The position numbers and the translations under genes are program-made. DNA of 34,643 bases from Bacteroidia bacterium (lineage in GTDB: Bacteria > Bacteroidota > Bacteroidia > Bacteroidales > Azobacteroidaceae): the NCBI GenBank assembly GCA_025996815.1, contig BNTT01000019.1, positions 1 through 34,643 of the forward strand. The letters run 5' to 3'. Under the pieces are notes generated by a model. It was given only the letters and a program-made list of their open reading frames with translations, searched no databases and was not told the DNA's origin. Positions 27,473 to 34,514 of the stretch are shown one piece after another. Each line of letters starts with the position of its first letter. The first letter of the stretch is position 1.

Positions 27473-27870
27473 GGAGTAAAAAAAACGTCATAGGAGTTTA
27501 TGGTGTCACAGGAAGTGTTTTTTGTGGCATAGCAATTTTTTTGAGCTATCATGCCTTGTTTACGAGTAACATTCCGCGTTATTGGGCTGCGGGATTGAGT
27601 TTTTTATTATGTATAAGCGAGGTGTTTTCGGAGGCTATAGTTGATAGAAAGATAACTACGGCGAATGCGCGACAGATGATTACGCTCTATATGCTTTTGA
27701 TAGGTATTCGGCTGGTCATTTTTGCAACAGTGATATGCGTTTATATGTTGGCGATTAAAATAGACACACAGCGGTTTGTTTTGGTGGCGGCAGCGATTTA
27801 TTGTATTTATCTGTTAGTCAGTACGTTATTTCTAATAAAAACAGAGAAAAGAGCGAAAAATGAAGTATAA
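27469..27870 (+). CDS. AtpI-like membrane protein of the ATP synthase operon
   Basis: A 133-aa protein with four predicted membrane segments (GSVFCGIAIFLSYHALF, YWAAGLSFLLCISEVF, LYMLLIGIRLVIFATVICVY, FVLVAAAIYCIYLLVSTLFL), placed where atpD-first operons carry an atpI-like gene. AtpI helps assemble the c-ring or supply Mg in other bacteria. Similarity here is positional and topological rather than by clear motif. The ATG at 27469 overlaps the atpC stop, and the 3' end overlaps atpB by 11 bases. Confidence 0.75.
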   Translation: MRSKKNVIGVYGVTGSVFCGIAIFLSYHALFTSNIPRYWAAGLSFLLCISEVFSEAIVDRKITTANARQMITLYMLLIGIRLVIFATVICVYMLAIKIDTQRFVLVAAAIYCIYLLVSTLFLIKTEKRAKNEV

Positions 27871-28942
27871 AGCATTCATATTATTCCTCGGATTGGCACT
27901 CTGCTCGTTTCAGGCACACGCCGGCGAGCCGGAGGGTGGCGAACTCAATGTGAACGAACTCATTCTCGAACATATCGGCGATGAATATGGCTGGCACGTT
28001 ACCACCATCGACGGTCATGATTTCGCCATTCCGTTGCCCATTATCGTGCGAAGCGAGCAGACCGGCGAGTGGTATCTGTTTTCGTCGGCTCGTTTGCACG
28101 GCGGACACGCCTACGAGGAGCGGTTTTCAATCTCTCACGAGGAGGCTCACAAGGGCAAAATTGTTGAAACGCTGGCTGATGGCGAGGTCGTGCGACCGCT
28201 GGATTTTTCTATCACCAAAGATGCTTTTACGCTGATTATGTGTAGTTTGATTTTGATTGCAGTGGTGCTGTATTGCGCGCGGTGGTATAGAAAACGGCAG
28301 GGGCATCCCGAACTGATTTCGCCGTCGGGCTTCATCGCTTTTATGGAACTGGTGATTATGAGCGTGGTGGATGGCATCGCGAAGCCGTGCTGCGGCGAAC
28401 ATTACAAACGATACACGCCCTATTTGCTGACGGTGTTCTTTTTTATCATATTCGTCAATCTCGTGGGGCTGATTCCCATCTTCCCCGGCGGGGCGAATGT
28501 TACGGGAAATATCGCCGTTACATGCGTTTTGGCGCTGTTTACGTTTGCGATAACGAATATCTACGGCACGAAGGAATATTGGAAAGAAATCTTTTGGCCC
28601 GATGTGCCCTGGTGGCTGAAAGTGCCCGTCCCCATTATGCCGGCGGTGGAATTTTTGAGCATCTTCACCAAGCCGTTTGCACTGATGATTCGTTTGTTTG
28701 CGAGCATTCTGGCGGGTCATGCGTTGCTGCTCGGATTGACGTGCACCGTCTTTCTGACGGTTAAGTTGGGCACCGGAATGTGGGCGGGGATGACCGCTTT
28801 CTCCATGCTTCTCAGCATATTCAGCAGTTTTGTGGAACTGTTGGTAGCCTACATTCAGGCGTATGTCTTTACCATGCTTTCAGCCATCTATTTTGGGCTG
28901 TCGCAGGTGGAGCCGCACCATGCGAAAGCAGTAAAAGATTGA
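27860..28942 (+). CDS. atpB: F1Fo ATP synthase subunit a
   Basis: Stator membrane subunit that forms the proton half-channels. The 360-aa protein begins with a signal peptide (ILFLGLALCSFQAHA) and a periplasmic stretch of about 100 residues, the long Bacteroidota form. It then has the membrane domain with the essential arginine in ALMIRLFASILAGHALLLG. The final segment (VAYIQAYVFTMLSAIYFGLS) is conserved. It overlaps the AtpI-like gene and precedes atpE by 37 bases. Confidence 0.95.
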   Translation: MKYKAFILFLGLALCSFQAHAGEPEGGELNVNELILEHIGDEYGWHVTTIDGHDFAIPLPIIVRSEQTGEWYLFSSARLHGGHAYEERFSISHEEAHKGKIVETLADGEVVRPLDFSITKDAFTLIMCSLILIAVVLYCARWYRKRQGHPELISPSGFIAFMELVIMSVVDGIAKPCCGEHYKRYTPYLLTVFFFIIFVNLVGLIPIFPGGANVTGNIAVTCVLALFTFAITNIYGTKEYWKEIFWPDVPWWLKVPVPIMPAVEFLSIFTKPFALMIRLFASILAGHALLLGLTCTVFLTVKLGTGMWAGMTAFSMLLSIFSSFVELLVAYIQAYVFTMLSAIYFGLSQVEPHHAKAVKD

Positions 28943-28979
28943 TAATTAGATAAATATAAACAAATTAAAAATAAACGTT

Positions 28980-29231
28980 ATGTTAGGAACAATTTTATTA
29001 CAGGCAGTAGTAGAGGCTGCAGGATTGGCGAAGGCGGGTGCCGGAATCGGTGCGGGATTGGCAGTTATCGGTGCGGGAATTGGTATCGGAAAAATCGGTG
29101 CTTCGGCGATGGACGGTATGGCTCGCCAACCGGAAGCCACCAATGACATCCGTATGAACATGATTATCATCGCCGCTTTGGTGGAAGTGTCTGCCTTGTT
29201 TGCGATTGTTGTCTGTGGATTTATTCTCTAA
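28980..29231 (+). CDS. atpE: F1Fo ATP synthase subunit c
   Basis: An 83-aa two-helix hairpin of the rotor ring. Helix one is glycine-rich (AGAGIGAGLAVIGAGIGIGK), the loop is the standard ARQPEA, and helix two carries the ion-binding carboxylate in ALVEVSALFAIV. The helix-one glutamine and the serine after the glutamate that mark sodium-binding rings are absent (Ile and Val there), so proton coupling is predicted. Confidence 0.95.
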   Translation: MLGTILLQAVVEAAGLAKAGAGIGAGLAVIGAGIGIGKIGASAMDGMARQPEATNDIRMNMIIIAALVEVSALFAIVVCGFIL

Positions 29232-29243
29232 ACACTTACAAAA

Positions 29244-29738
29244 ATGGCTTTATTAACGCCGGAATTTGGGTTACTTTTTTGGATGCTGCTGTCCTTTGTG
29301 ATAGTGTTCTTCGTGTTGGCAAAGTTTGGCTGGCCCATCATTGTGAATATGGTGGAAGAGCGGAAGGCTTACATAGACAAGTCGCTGGATGAGGCTCGGC
29401 AGGCTCACGAACGCCTTTTGGGTATTCAAGACGAGCAAAGTCGCCTCTTGAAAGAGACGCGCGAAGAGCAGCAACGTCTATTAAAAGATGCCAATGAGAC
29501 AAAGGCAAAAATCATCAGCGATGCCAAAGAGCGTGCAGAAGTGGAAGCGAGCAAGATTCGCGCAGAAAATCAACTGCTGATTCAAAAAGAGCAGGAACAG
29601 GCGATGCGTGAAGTGCGCAGCCAAGTTGCCGTGCTCAGTTTGGATATTGCAGAGAAAGTGCTGCGGAAAAACCTCGACAACAAGCCTGCACAACAGGATT
29701 TGGTGACTCAACTGATTAACGAAGTGAACAATAACTGA
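29244..29738 (+). CDS. atpF: F1Fo ATP synthase subunit b
   Basis: Peripheral stalk subunit of 164 aa, with one N-terminal membrane segment (LLFWMLLSFVIVFFVLAKFGWP) followed by a long charged helix of the b type (LDEARQAHERLLGIQDEQ and onward), likely dimeric. Its start is 12 bases after atpE, and atpH follows after 7 bases. Confidence 0.93.
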   Translation: MALLTPEFGLLFWMLLSFVIVFFVLAKFGWPIIVNMVEERKAYIDKSLDEARQAHERLLGIQDEQSRLLKETREEQQRLLKDANETKAKIISDAKERAEVEASKIRAENQLLIQKEQEQAMREVRSQVAVLSLDIAEKVLRKNLDNKPAQQDLVTQLINEVNNN

Positions 29739-29745
29739 TTAAGCG

Positions 29746-30282
29746 ATGGACCAAGGTATTATCTCAACGCGCTATGCGCGAGCTATTTACGAATACGCTG
29801 CCGCGAAAAAGGATGAAACGGCTTTGTATGACGAAATGCAGTTGCTGAAAGCCAATTTTCGCAGCCAGCCCTTGTTGCGCAGGGTGTTGAGCGACCCCAC
29901 AATTTCTACCGACGAAAAAATCAAGGTGCTCACCACAGCAGGCGGCAAGCCCGACAGTGCTGTTTCACAACACGTTATCCGTATGGTAATCGCCAACCAA
30001 CGCGCCTCCTATATGGAGTCTATCGCGCAGATGTATGTCAAGGAATACCGCCGCCAAAAAGGCATTCAGGTGGTGCATTTGACTACGGTTGAGCCTTCCG
30101 ACGACGGGTTGCAACACTCTCTGTTGAGCGTGATTGCTAAGGAAACGCCTGCCAAAATTGAGTTTCACACCCACACCGACCCCAATCTGATTGGCGGATT
30201 CGTCCTCACAATAGAAGACAAGCGGTTGGACGCGAGTGTCAAAGAGCAGTTGAGGGTACTGAATGGACTACTTATCAAGTAA
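29746..30282 (+). CDS. atpH: F1Fo ATP synthase subunit delta
   Basis: Connects the stalk to the F1 head. The 178-aa sequence has the N-terminal helical domain (ISTRYARAIYEYAAAKKDE) and the C-terminal signature DPNLIGGFVLTIEDKRLDAS. Normal length. In related genomes atpA and atpG come next. Here an exported nitroreductase gene begins 5 bases after the stop, so the operon is broken at this point. Confidence 0.94.
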   Translation: MDQGIISTRYARAIYEYAAAKKDETALYDEMQLLKANFRSQPLLRRVLSDPTISTDEKIKVLTTAGGKPDSAVSQHVIRMVIANQRASYMESIAQMYVKEYRRQKGIQVVHLTTVEPSDDGLQHSLLSVIAKETPAKIEFHTHTDPNLIGGFVLTIEDKRLDASVKEQLRVLNGLLIK

Positions 30283-30286
30283 AAAA

Positions 30287-30898
30287 ATGAAAATGAAAAT
30301 GAAAAAGTTATTAATTTTAACAGTGATGGCAAGTTTGAGTATTGCCTGCAAGGCGCAGGATTGGGCATTACCGCAACCGCAAAAAACGGGAGGTAAACCA
30401 TTGATGGAGGCGTTGAGCGAGCGACAATCGACGCGCGAGTATTCCGACAGGGATTTGGACGAACAGACTTTATCCGACCTGCTGTGGGCAGCCTACGGGT
30501 TCAATCGCGACGACAAACGGACGGTGCCGTCGGCAAACGATAAGCAGGAATTTATCCTGTATGTCGTGCTGAAAGTGGGCGTTTACGTCTATGATGCCAA
30601 AGCCAACACCTTGATACTCAAGGCAAAAGGCGATTTTCGGGCAAAAACCGGCAAGCAGGATTTTGTTGCCATCGCCCCCCTGAATTTGGTTTATGTGGCT
30701 GATTTGACGAAAAGGGATGCCGCCGGGGCAATCATCAATGTCGGCTATATATCCCAGAACGTGTATCTGTATTGCGCATCTGCCGGTTTGGGCACGGTGG
30801 CGAGAGGCTGGTTTGAAAAAGACGAACTGAAAGCGGCTCTGCTGTTGAGCAAAACCGAAGAGCCAATCTTGACGCAGACAGTAGGTTACAAAAAATAA
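30287..30898 (+). CDS. Exported nitroreductase-family (SagB/ThcOx-like) protein
   Basis: About 203 aa from the ATG at 30287, although ATGs at 30293 and 30299 are alternatives. The signal sequence (KKLLILTVMASLSIAC) could be a lipoprotein signal with Cys near residue 19, or a normal cleaved signal. The FMN-binding nitroreductase fold is seen in SERQSTREYSDRDL, LSDLLWAAYGFNR and INVGYISQNVYLYCASAGLG. The family oxidises or reduces diverse substrates with FMN. An envelope location is unusual for the whole family but known in Bacteroidota. It starts 5 bases after atpH, in the place where atpA is expected. Confidence 0.85.
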   Translation: MKMKMKKLLILTVMASLSIACKAQDWALPQPQKTGGKPLMEALSERQSTREYSDRDLDEQTLSDLLWAAYGFNRDDKRTVPSANDKQEFILYVVLKVGVYVYDAKANTLILKAKGDFRAKTGKQDFVAIAPLNLVYVADLTKRDAAGAIINVGYISQNVYLYCASAGLGTVARGWFEKDELKAALLLSKTEEPILTQTVGYKK

Positions 30899-30905
30899 GA
30901 ATGCA

Positions 30906-31394
30906 ATGAAAAAGTTATTTTTAGCCGCGTTTGCAATGGCAAGCATTGCCGCAAGCACGGGTGCGCAGGCACAAACAACGGAAAAAAAAGACAATAATAT
31001 GCAAGAAGTTTATGAATTTCTAAAGGGCTGCGGCACCTATTTTTTGGCAACAGTGGAAGGCGACCAGCCGCGCGTGCGCCCGTTTGGGACGGTGAATATT
31101 TTTGACGGCAAACTCTATATTCAGACCGGCAAAGCCAAAAAAGTGGCAAAACAGATAGCGGAAAACCCGAAAATCGAGATTTGCGCTTTCGATGGCAAGT
31201 CGCAATGGATTCGCATACAGGCAGTTGCCGTTGCGGACGAGCGGCGCGAAGCCAAGCAGAGTATGCTGGATGCCTATCCAAGCCTGCAAGGGATGTATTC
31301 TGCCGACGATGCCAACACCTTAGTTCTCTATCTCAAAGACGCTGTGGCGTATCTTTCGTCGTTTTCCGAAGCCACGAAAGAGTTGAAATTCTGA
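30906..31394 (+). CDS. Pyridoxamine 5'-phosphate oxidase-like (PPOX) flavin-binding protein with a signal peptide
   Basis: Residues from about 33 on (MQEVYEFLKGCGTYFLATVE, GDQPRVRPFGTVNIFDGKLY, IQTGKAKKVAKQIAENPKIE) are a complete PPOX-fold protein of about 130 aa, normally cytosolic. Here it is preceded by a clear signal peptide ending in GAQAQ (MKKLFLAAFAMASIAASTGA). An internal ATG at about 30999 would give the usual cytosolic form, so dual products are possible. It follows the exported nitroreductase by 7 bases, and the two start with similar leaders, which suggests a shared flavin-linked envelope role. Confidence 0.85.
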   Translation: MKKLFLAAFAMASIAASTGAQAQTTEKKDNNMQEVYEFLKGCGTYFLATVEGDQPRVRPFGTVNIFDGKLYIQTGKAKKVAKQIAENPKIEICAFDGKSQWIRIQAVAVADERREAKQSMLDAYPSLQGMYSADDANTLVLYLKDAVAYLSSFSEATKELKF

Positions 31395-31397
31395 CGA

Positions 31398-31787
31398 ATG
31401 AACGTCGAAGAACTTCGCGAATACTGCATTTCGCTGGACGGAGCGACCGAGTCGTTCCCGTTCGATGATGTTTCGCTGGTCTTCAAGGTGGAAAACAAAA
31501 TGTTTGCACTTCTGCCGTTAGACGCGCCTGAATTGCAGATTACCGTGAAGTGCGACCCCGAAAAAGCCATCGATTTGCGCGAGCGTTATGCCGCCGTAAC
31601 ATCGGCGTGGCATTTCAACAAAACGTATTGGAACACAATTTATCTCAATCGCGACATGAGCGACGAGGCAGTCAAGCAATGGATTAGCCATTCGGTGGAT
31701 GAAGTGGTGAAGAAACTCCCCAAGTGGCTGCAGATGCAGAGAGGTGAACGCTATGCCAAACTAACTTGCCCCTCACGCATCTGTTGA
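31398..31787 (+). CDS. MmcQ/YjbR family protein
   Basis: A 129-aa protein of the YjbR/DUF419 DNA-binding-like fold: CISLDGATESFPFDDVSLVF, KVENKMFALL, AWHFNKTYWNTIYL, ISHSVDEVVKKLPK. The family's biological role is not established. It starts 3 bases after the PPOX gene. The last 15 or so residues (GERYAKLTCPSRIC) are not typical of the family, and the end lies next to the ISAs1-like repeat element, so the tail may have been altered by an insertion. Confidence 0.85.
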   Translation: MNVEELREYCISLDGATESFPFDDVSLVFKVENKMFALLPLDAPELQITVKCDPEKAIDLRERYAAVTSAWHFNKTYWNTIYLNRDMSDEAVKQWISHSVDEVVKKLPKWLQMQRGERYAKLTCPSRIC

Positions 31788-31831
31788 AAAAACTCGCGTC
31801 TTTCTTGCAAAGACATCCTTTCTGTCCATTA

Positions 31832-32140
31832 CAGGGTCAACGCATTAAAATATGGTCAGGAGTCCACCATTTAAGCTCGTATGCTACGCCGGAAGGCGTT
31901 AAATTTTGATAACCCCGTACAAGCGAAGCGCAGTGCGGGGGAAAGTGCTCCCCTCCCCCTCCGGCACACCGAAGGTGTGCAACCTATATGTTCGCCCCCC
32001 TTCGGGGTCGCTGTGGGTGGGGTAGCACCTTACCCCGCACTGCGCTTCGCTTGTACGGGGTTATCAAAATTTAACGCCATTCGGCGTAACAGACGAAATC
32101 AGAAGCGCAGAATACGACTGAAATTTGATGCGTTTGCCCT
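31832..32140. mobile_element. MITE-like element with ISAs1-type ends
   Basis: The left end reads CAGGGTCAACGCATTAAAA (from 31832), and the right end, in inverse orientation, TTTGATGCGTTTGCCCT (to 32140). Both closely resemble the ends of the ISAs1 remnant at 9324-9763. No transposase coding is left; the interior is the long palindrome described separately. It fills most of the 394-base gap between the YjbR and vWA genes. Confidence 0.55.
31885..32088. repeat. 204-bp nested palindrome (56-bp arms, two mismatches)
   Basis: Arms 31885-31940 and 32033-32088 are reverse complements except at two positions; the pairing continues imperfectly inward. The 92-bp middle carries two further hairpins, GCACACC/GGTGTGC with loop GAA (31964-31980) and CCCC/GGGG with loop TTC (31997-32007). 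Each arm can also fold on itself (CCCCGTAC against GTGCGGGG, GCG against CGC). The whole can switch between one long hairpin and a string of small ones. Confidence 0.85.
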
Positions 32141-32181
32141 ATGTCGGGTGCGTAAAACATGGCGCAAAAGTACAAAATTTT

Positions 32182-33396
32182 CTATAATTCCAACTTCTTG
32201 AACTGACCGCCACTTATATGGTCCGCAATTTCAATGATAGTTTCTTTTGCCTCCTTAGTTTTCTCTCCAAACGAAGCACTTGTATCTAAAATGACAAGAA
32301 TGTAGGTATTGTGCGGAAGGGGTGGACAGGGTCTATACTCCGTATTTTGCCGCAAATTTTCCTCCGTGTAGGGCTGCTGCTCTTTGTAAAACCATTGCGT
32401 GACTTTTTCCTCGGCTTCGCCGTTTATAGTGTATGATGCGCCGTTTAATGTCAGATTTTTCAAAGAAAACAGTGCCATTTTGGTGTCTTTTTCATCCGTG
32501 TATCCGATTACTTCTTTTACTCCCTTATTTGGGTCGAAGCCTATGCCAAAGTTATCGCTGGCACCAATCACTTCAAGATAATAAGTTTCTTTTCCGAAGG
32601 ATTTTTTCTTTGTTCGTAAGGTTGCGTCAAACCATACCGTTCCTAAGGAGTCGAGTTTCATTCTCATCCGTCGGTTTGCATAATCTTTGTTGATTTTAAA
32701 ATTGAATGGAGCAATCGCAAATGCCGTTGTGAATTGTCTAATCAATGATTCTTTGCTCCCTCCTGACAAAACATGTGGTTTGGGCGCATTTTGCGCCCCG
32801 ATGAATACGGGAAGTTTCGCGCGTATTTCTTCCGTTGTATAACCATCGCCACTAAAATCATCATCCCGAAACAGCATAACATACGATTGAAAGGAGTTAG
32901 TCTCATTCTTCACGGGGATAATGCCCAAAATAGAATTTTGCATTATAGATTTCATCCTGTTTTGCAATTTAGCACCGTATTCATCGTAATTGGCATACCT
33001 GCCTCGTCCTTTTTCTTTGGCTAATGTGAGCGAATTATTATCAAGCCCATCGGTAAGAAAAAGCACAAAATATCGGCTGTTGGGGTCTTTTTTCATGTGT
33101 TTTTTCTGAACTTCTGCGACACGGTCAAGCCCCAAGTCCATAGCGTAATAGGCAGCCGTGTTTATGCCCTTTTGTAGTATAGCCACTTGGTCTATCATCA
33201 TCCGTCCCTGGTAGGGGTCGAGCAAATTGTAGGGAACGTTATGCTCTTTGCTGCCGGAACTCAAAACGTTCTCATAACTGAGCTGCACCCCATCGCTAAA
33301 ACCAATGACATCAGCCTTTAACTGCTCAACCTTGCGCACCGCGCAAGAAGGCAACAGAAACATTGTCAAAGTTGAATACAAGATAATTTTCTTCAT
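32182..33396 (-). CDS. Lipoprotein with a von Willebrand A-like domain in circularly permuted order
   Basis: A 404-aa protein with a lipoprotein signal ending at Cys18 (MFLLPSC). A vWA domain normally runs DxSxS, then a FSDGV-like strand, a MIDAS threonine, then the LTDG aspartate. Here the protein begins with VIGFSDGVQLS (30-40), then GINTAAYYAMDLGLDRV (Thr80) and YFVLFLTDGLDNNS (Asp116). The missing first strand and helix with DxSxS appear at the C-terminus: ILVILDTSASFGEKTKEAKE (366-385; Asp371, Ser373, Ser375), and the chain ends 19 residues later. Between lies an unrecognised region of about 180 residues. Such a domain would bind a divalent metal and a protein ligand at the outer envelope. 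Its function and partner are unknown. Confidence 0.75.
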   Translation of the reverse strand: MKKIILYSTLTMFLLPSCAVRKVEQLKADVIGFSDGVQLSYENVLSSGSKEHNVPYNLLDPYQGRMMIDQVAILQKGINTAAYYAMDLGLDRVAEVQKKHMKKDPNSRYFVLFLTDGLDNNSLTLAKEKGRGRYANYDEYGAKLQNRMKSIMQNSILGIIPVKNETNSFQSYVMLFRDDDFSGDGYTTEEIRAKLPVFIGAQNAPKPHVLSGGSKESLIRQFTTAFAIAPFNFKINKDYANRRMRMKLDSLGTVWFDATLRTKKKSFGKETYYLEVIGASDNFGIGFDPNKGVKEVIGYTDEKDTKMALFSLKNLTLNGASYTINGEAEEKVTQWFYKEQQPYTEENLRQNTEYRPCPPLPHNTYILVILDTSASFGEKTKEAKETIIEIADHISGGQFKKLEL

Positions 33397-33546
33397 TTTT
33401 TAATTTGTTTTACGTCCGCCCTTTAACGGACAATTAATTATTTTTTATTAAACAGTTTCACTTCGCATTTTTTGGGGAATAGTTGCGATTCTATTTCATA
33501 TATTGTGGCGGTTTTACCGTCGTCGAATTTTCAAAATTTTGCACAT

Positions 33547-33710
33547 AAAAAAAGCGTGATACTTAAAATATCCGCTCTTTAAAGGTATTTAGCGTAACCC
33601 TACACTACAAATAAGTTAAGTTCACGCCGCCGCGTGAACATCAAACTTATCCTTCAGTGTATTAAATCGCTAAATTTCTTAAAGAGAAAGATAAAGCCAA
33701 TGCTTTTTTT
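33547..33710. repeat. 164-bp multi-stem inverted structure (candidate RNA or palindromic element)
   Basis: Six nested perfect stems share one axis. AAAAAAAGC (33547) pairs with GCTTTTTTT (33702); CTCTTTAA (33575) with TTAAAGAG (33679); ATTTAGCG (33587) with CGCTAAAT (33668); TACACT (33601) with AGTGTA (33656); ATAAGTT (33611) with AACTTAT (33644); and GTTCACGC (33620) with GCGTGAAC (33632), closing on a CGCC loop. Poly-A and poly-T at the ends make it terminator-like in both directions. A minus-strand promoter-like pair (TTTG, 20 bases, TACCTTTA; 33580-33611) lies inside it. It occupies the middle of the 481-base gap between the vWA and cdd genes. The direction of any transcript is unknown. 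Confidence 0.6.
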
Positions 33711-33729
33711 AACCAATATGTTTTCAAAT

Positions 33730-33801
33730 GTGAGGTTTACCTCACTGTAAGTTATGTTTTCACCATAACCCAAACATTGTCGCTACAATATTCGGCGACA
33801 A
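33730..33801. repeat. Three consecutive short hairpins
   Basis: GTGAGGT/ACCTCAC with a 2-base loop (33730-33745), GTTATG/CATAAC (33751-33769) and TTGTCGC/GCGACAA (33777-33801) follow each other directly after the long nested structure. No coding capacity is seen here. The rest of the gap up to cdd is AT-rich with nothing recognisable. Confidence 0.55.
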
Positions 33802-33877
33802 AATTATGAAATTATTTTGAATTGTGCAAATGTTTTTAAATATTTTTTTGCAAAATTCCGAAAAAACGGCAAAATGC

Positions 33878-34351
33878 TTAGAACTCAGCAAACGCCAGCG
33901 GCATCAAATCGGTGATTTGCGCCACGAGATAGACTTCTTTTTTGCCATACAAAATCATCCGGATGGGGTGTTTGTAGCGGCTTTGCGCCTCCACAATCAC
34001 TTGTCGGCACGCTCCGCAGGGCGTGATGGGCTTGTCGGTGTAATCCCCGTTGGCATAAGCCGCCACCGCAATCGCTTCCACCGCCGCATGGGGATAGCGG
34101 GCGTTGGCATAAAACAGTGCCGTCCGCTCGGCACACAAGCCACTTGGATAGGCTGCGTTCTCCTGATTATTGCCCGCCACAATGGTGCCATCGACCAACC
34201 GGACGGCGACACCCACCTGAAAGCGGGAATAGGGCGCATAAGCCGTCTGCGTTGCCTCTTTGGCGGCATCCACCGTGCTTTTGTCCTGCGGGCTGAGTTC
34301 CGCGTAGTCGCAAACGTCTATTTTTGCAGTGATATTGATATGTTTCATCAT
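33878..34351 (-). CDS. cdd: Cytidine deaminase
   Basis: Deaminates cytidine and deoxycytidine to uridine forms in pyrimidine salvage. About 157 aa from the ATG at 34351 (a second ATG follows at 34348). A TTG further upstream falls in the promoter element and is rejected. The catalytic zinc site is complete: CAERTALFYANA (Cys and the Glu proton shuttle) and TPCGACRQVIVEA (two Cys), the tetrameric CDA type. Substrate-binding AYAPYSRFQVGVAVRL is present. It is a single gene with its own promoter. Confidence 0.95.
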   Translation of the reverse strand: MMKHINITAKIDVCDYAELSPQDKSTVDAAKEATQTAYAPYSRFQVGVAVRLVDGTIVAGNNQENAAYPSGLCAERTALFYANARYPHAAVEAIAVAAYANGDYTDKPITPCGACRQVIVEAQSRYKHPIRMILYGKKEVYLVAQITDLMPLAFAEF

Positions 34352-34369
34352 CTGAAAGAGTAGCGAGTG

Positions 34370-34377
34370 CAAAGGTA
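34370..34377 (-). promoter_or_regulatory. Promoter -7 element of cdd
   Basis: TACCTTTG on the minus strand, 18 bases upstream of the ATG at 34351. Confidence 0.65.
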
Positions 34378-34514
34378 ATCAAATTTTTGGATTTTTAGCC
34401 GCATTAGACTTTAAAATACCGAGTGATTTTTCATATTAATCTGTAATCATTCCGTATGTAAAATCAATTTTGTGTAGTCTTATGCCATTTGAAGTATTTA
34501 TAAATTTCAACAAC

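Noticed and set aside
28980..29231. Sodium-dependent c-ring
   Set aside because: The helix-one Gln and the Ser following the carboxylate that define sodium-binding c subunits are replaced by Ile and Val.
29430..29465. Short inverted repeat CTCTT/AAGAG in atpF as a third member of the 33-nt palindrome family
   Set aside because: The arms are only about 5 bases and the centre has two bases; it does not meet the 16+1+16 pattern.
31881..32201. Open frame of about 106 codons over the long palindrome
   Set aside because: It lies in the repeat element, its product mirrors the palindrome, and it has no start context; such frames are a common annotation artefact.
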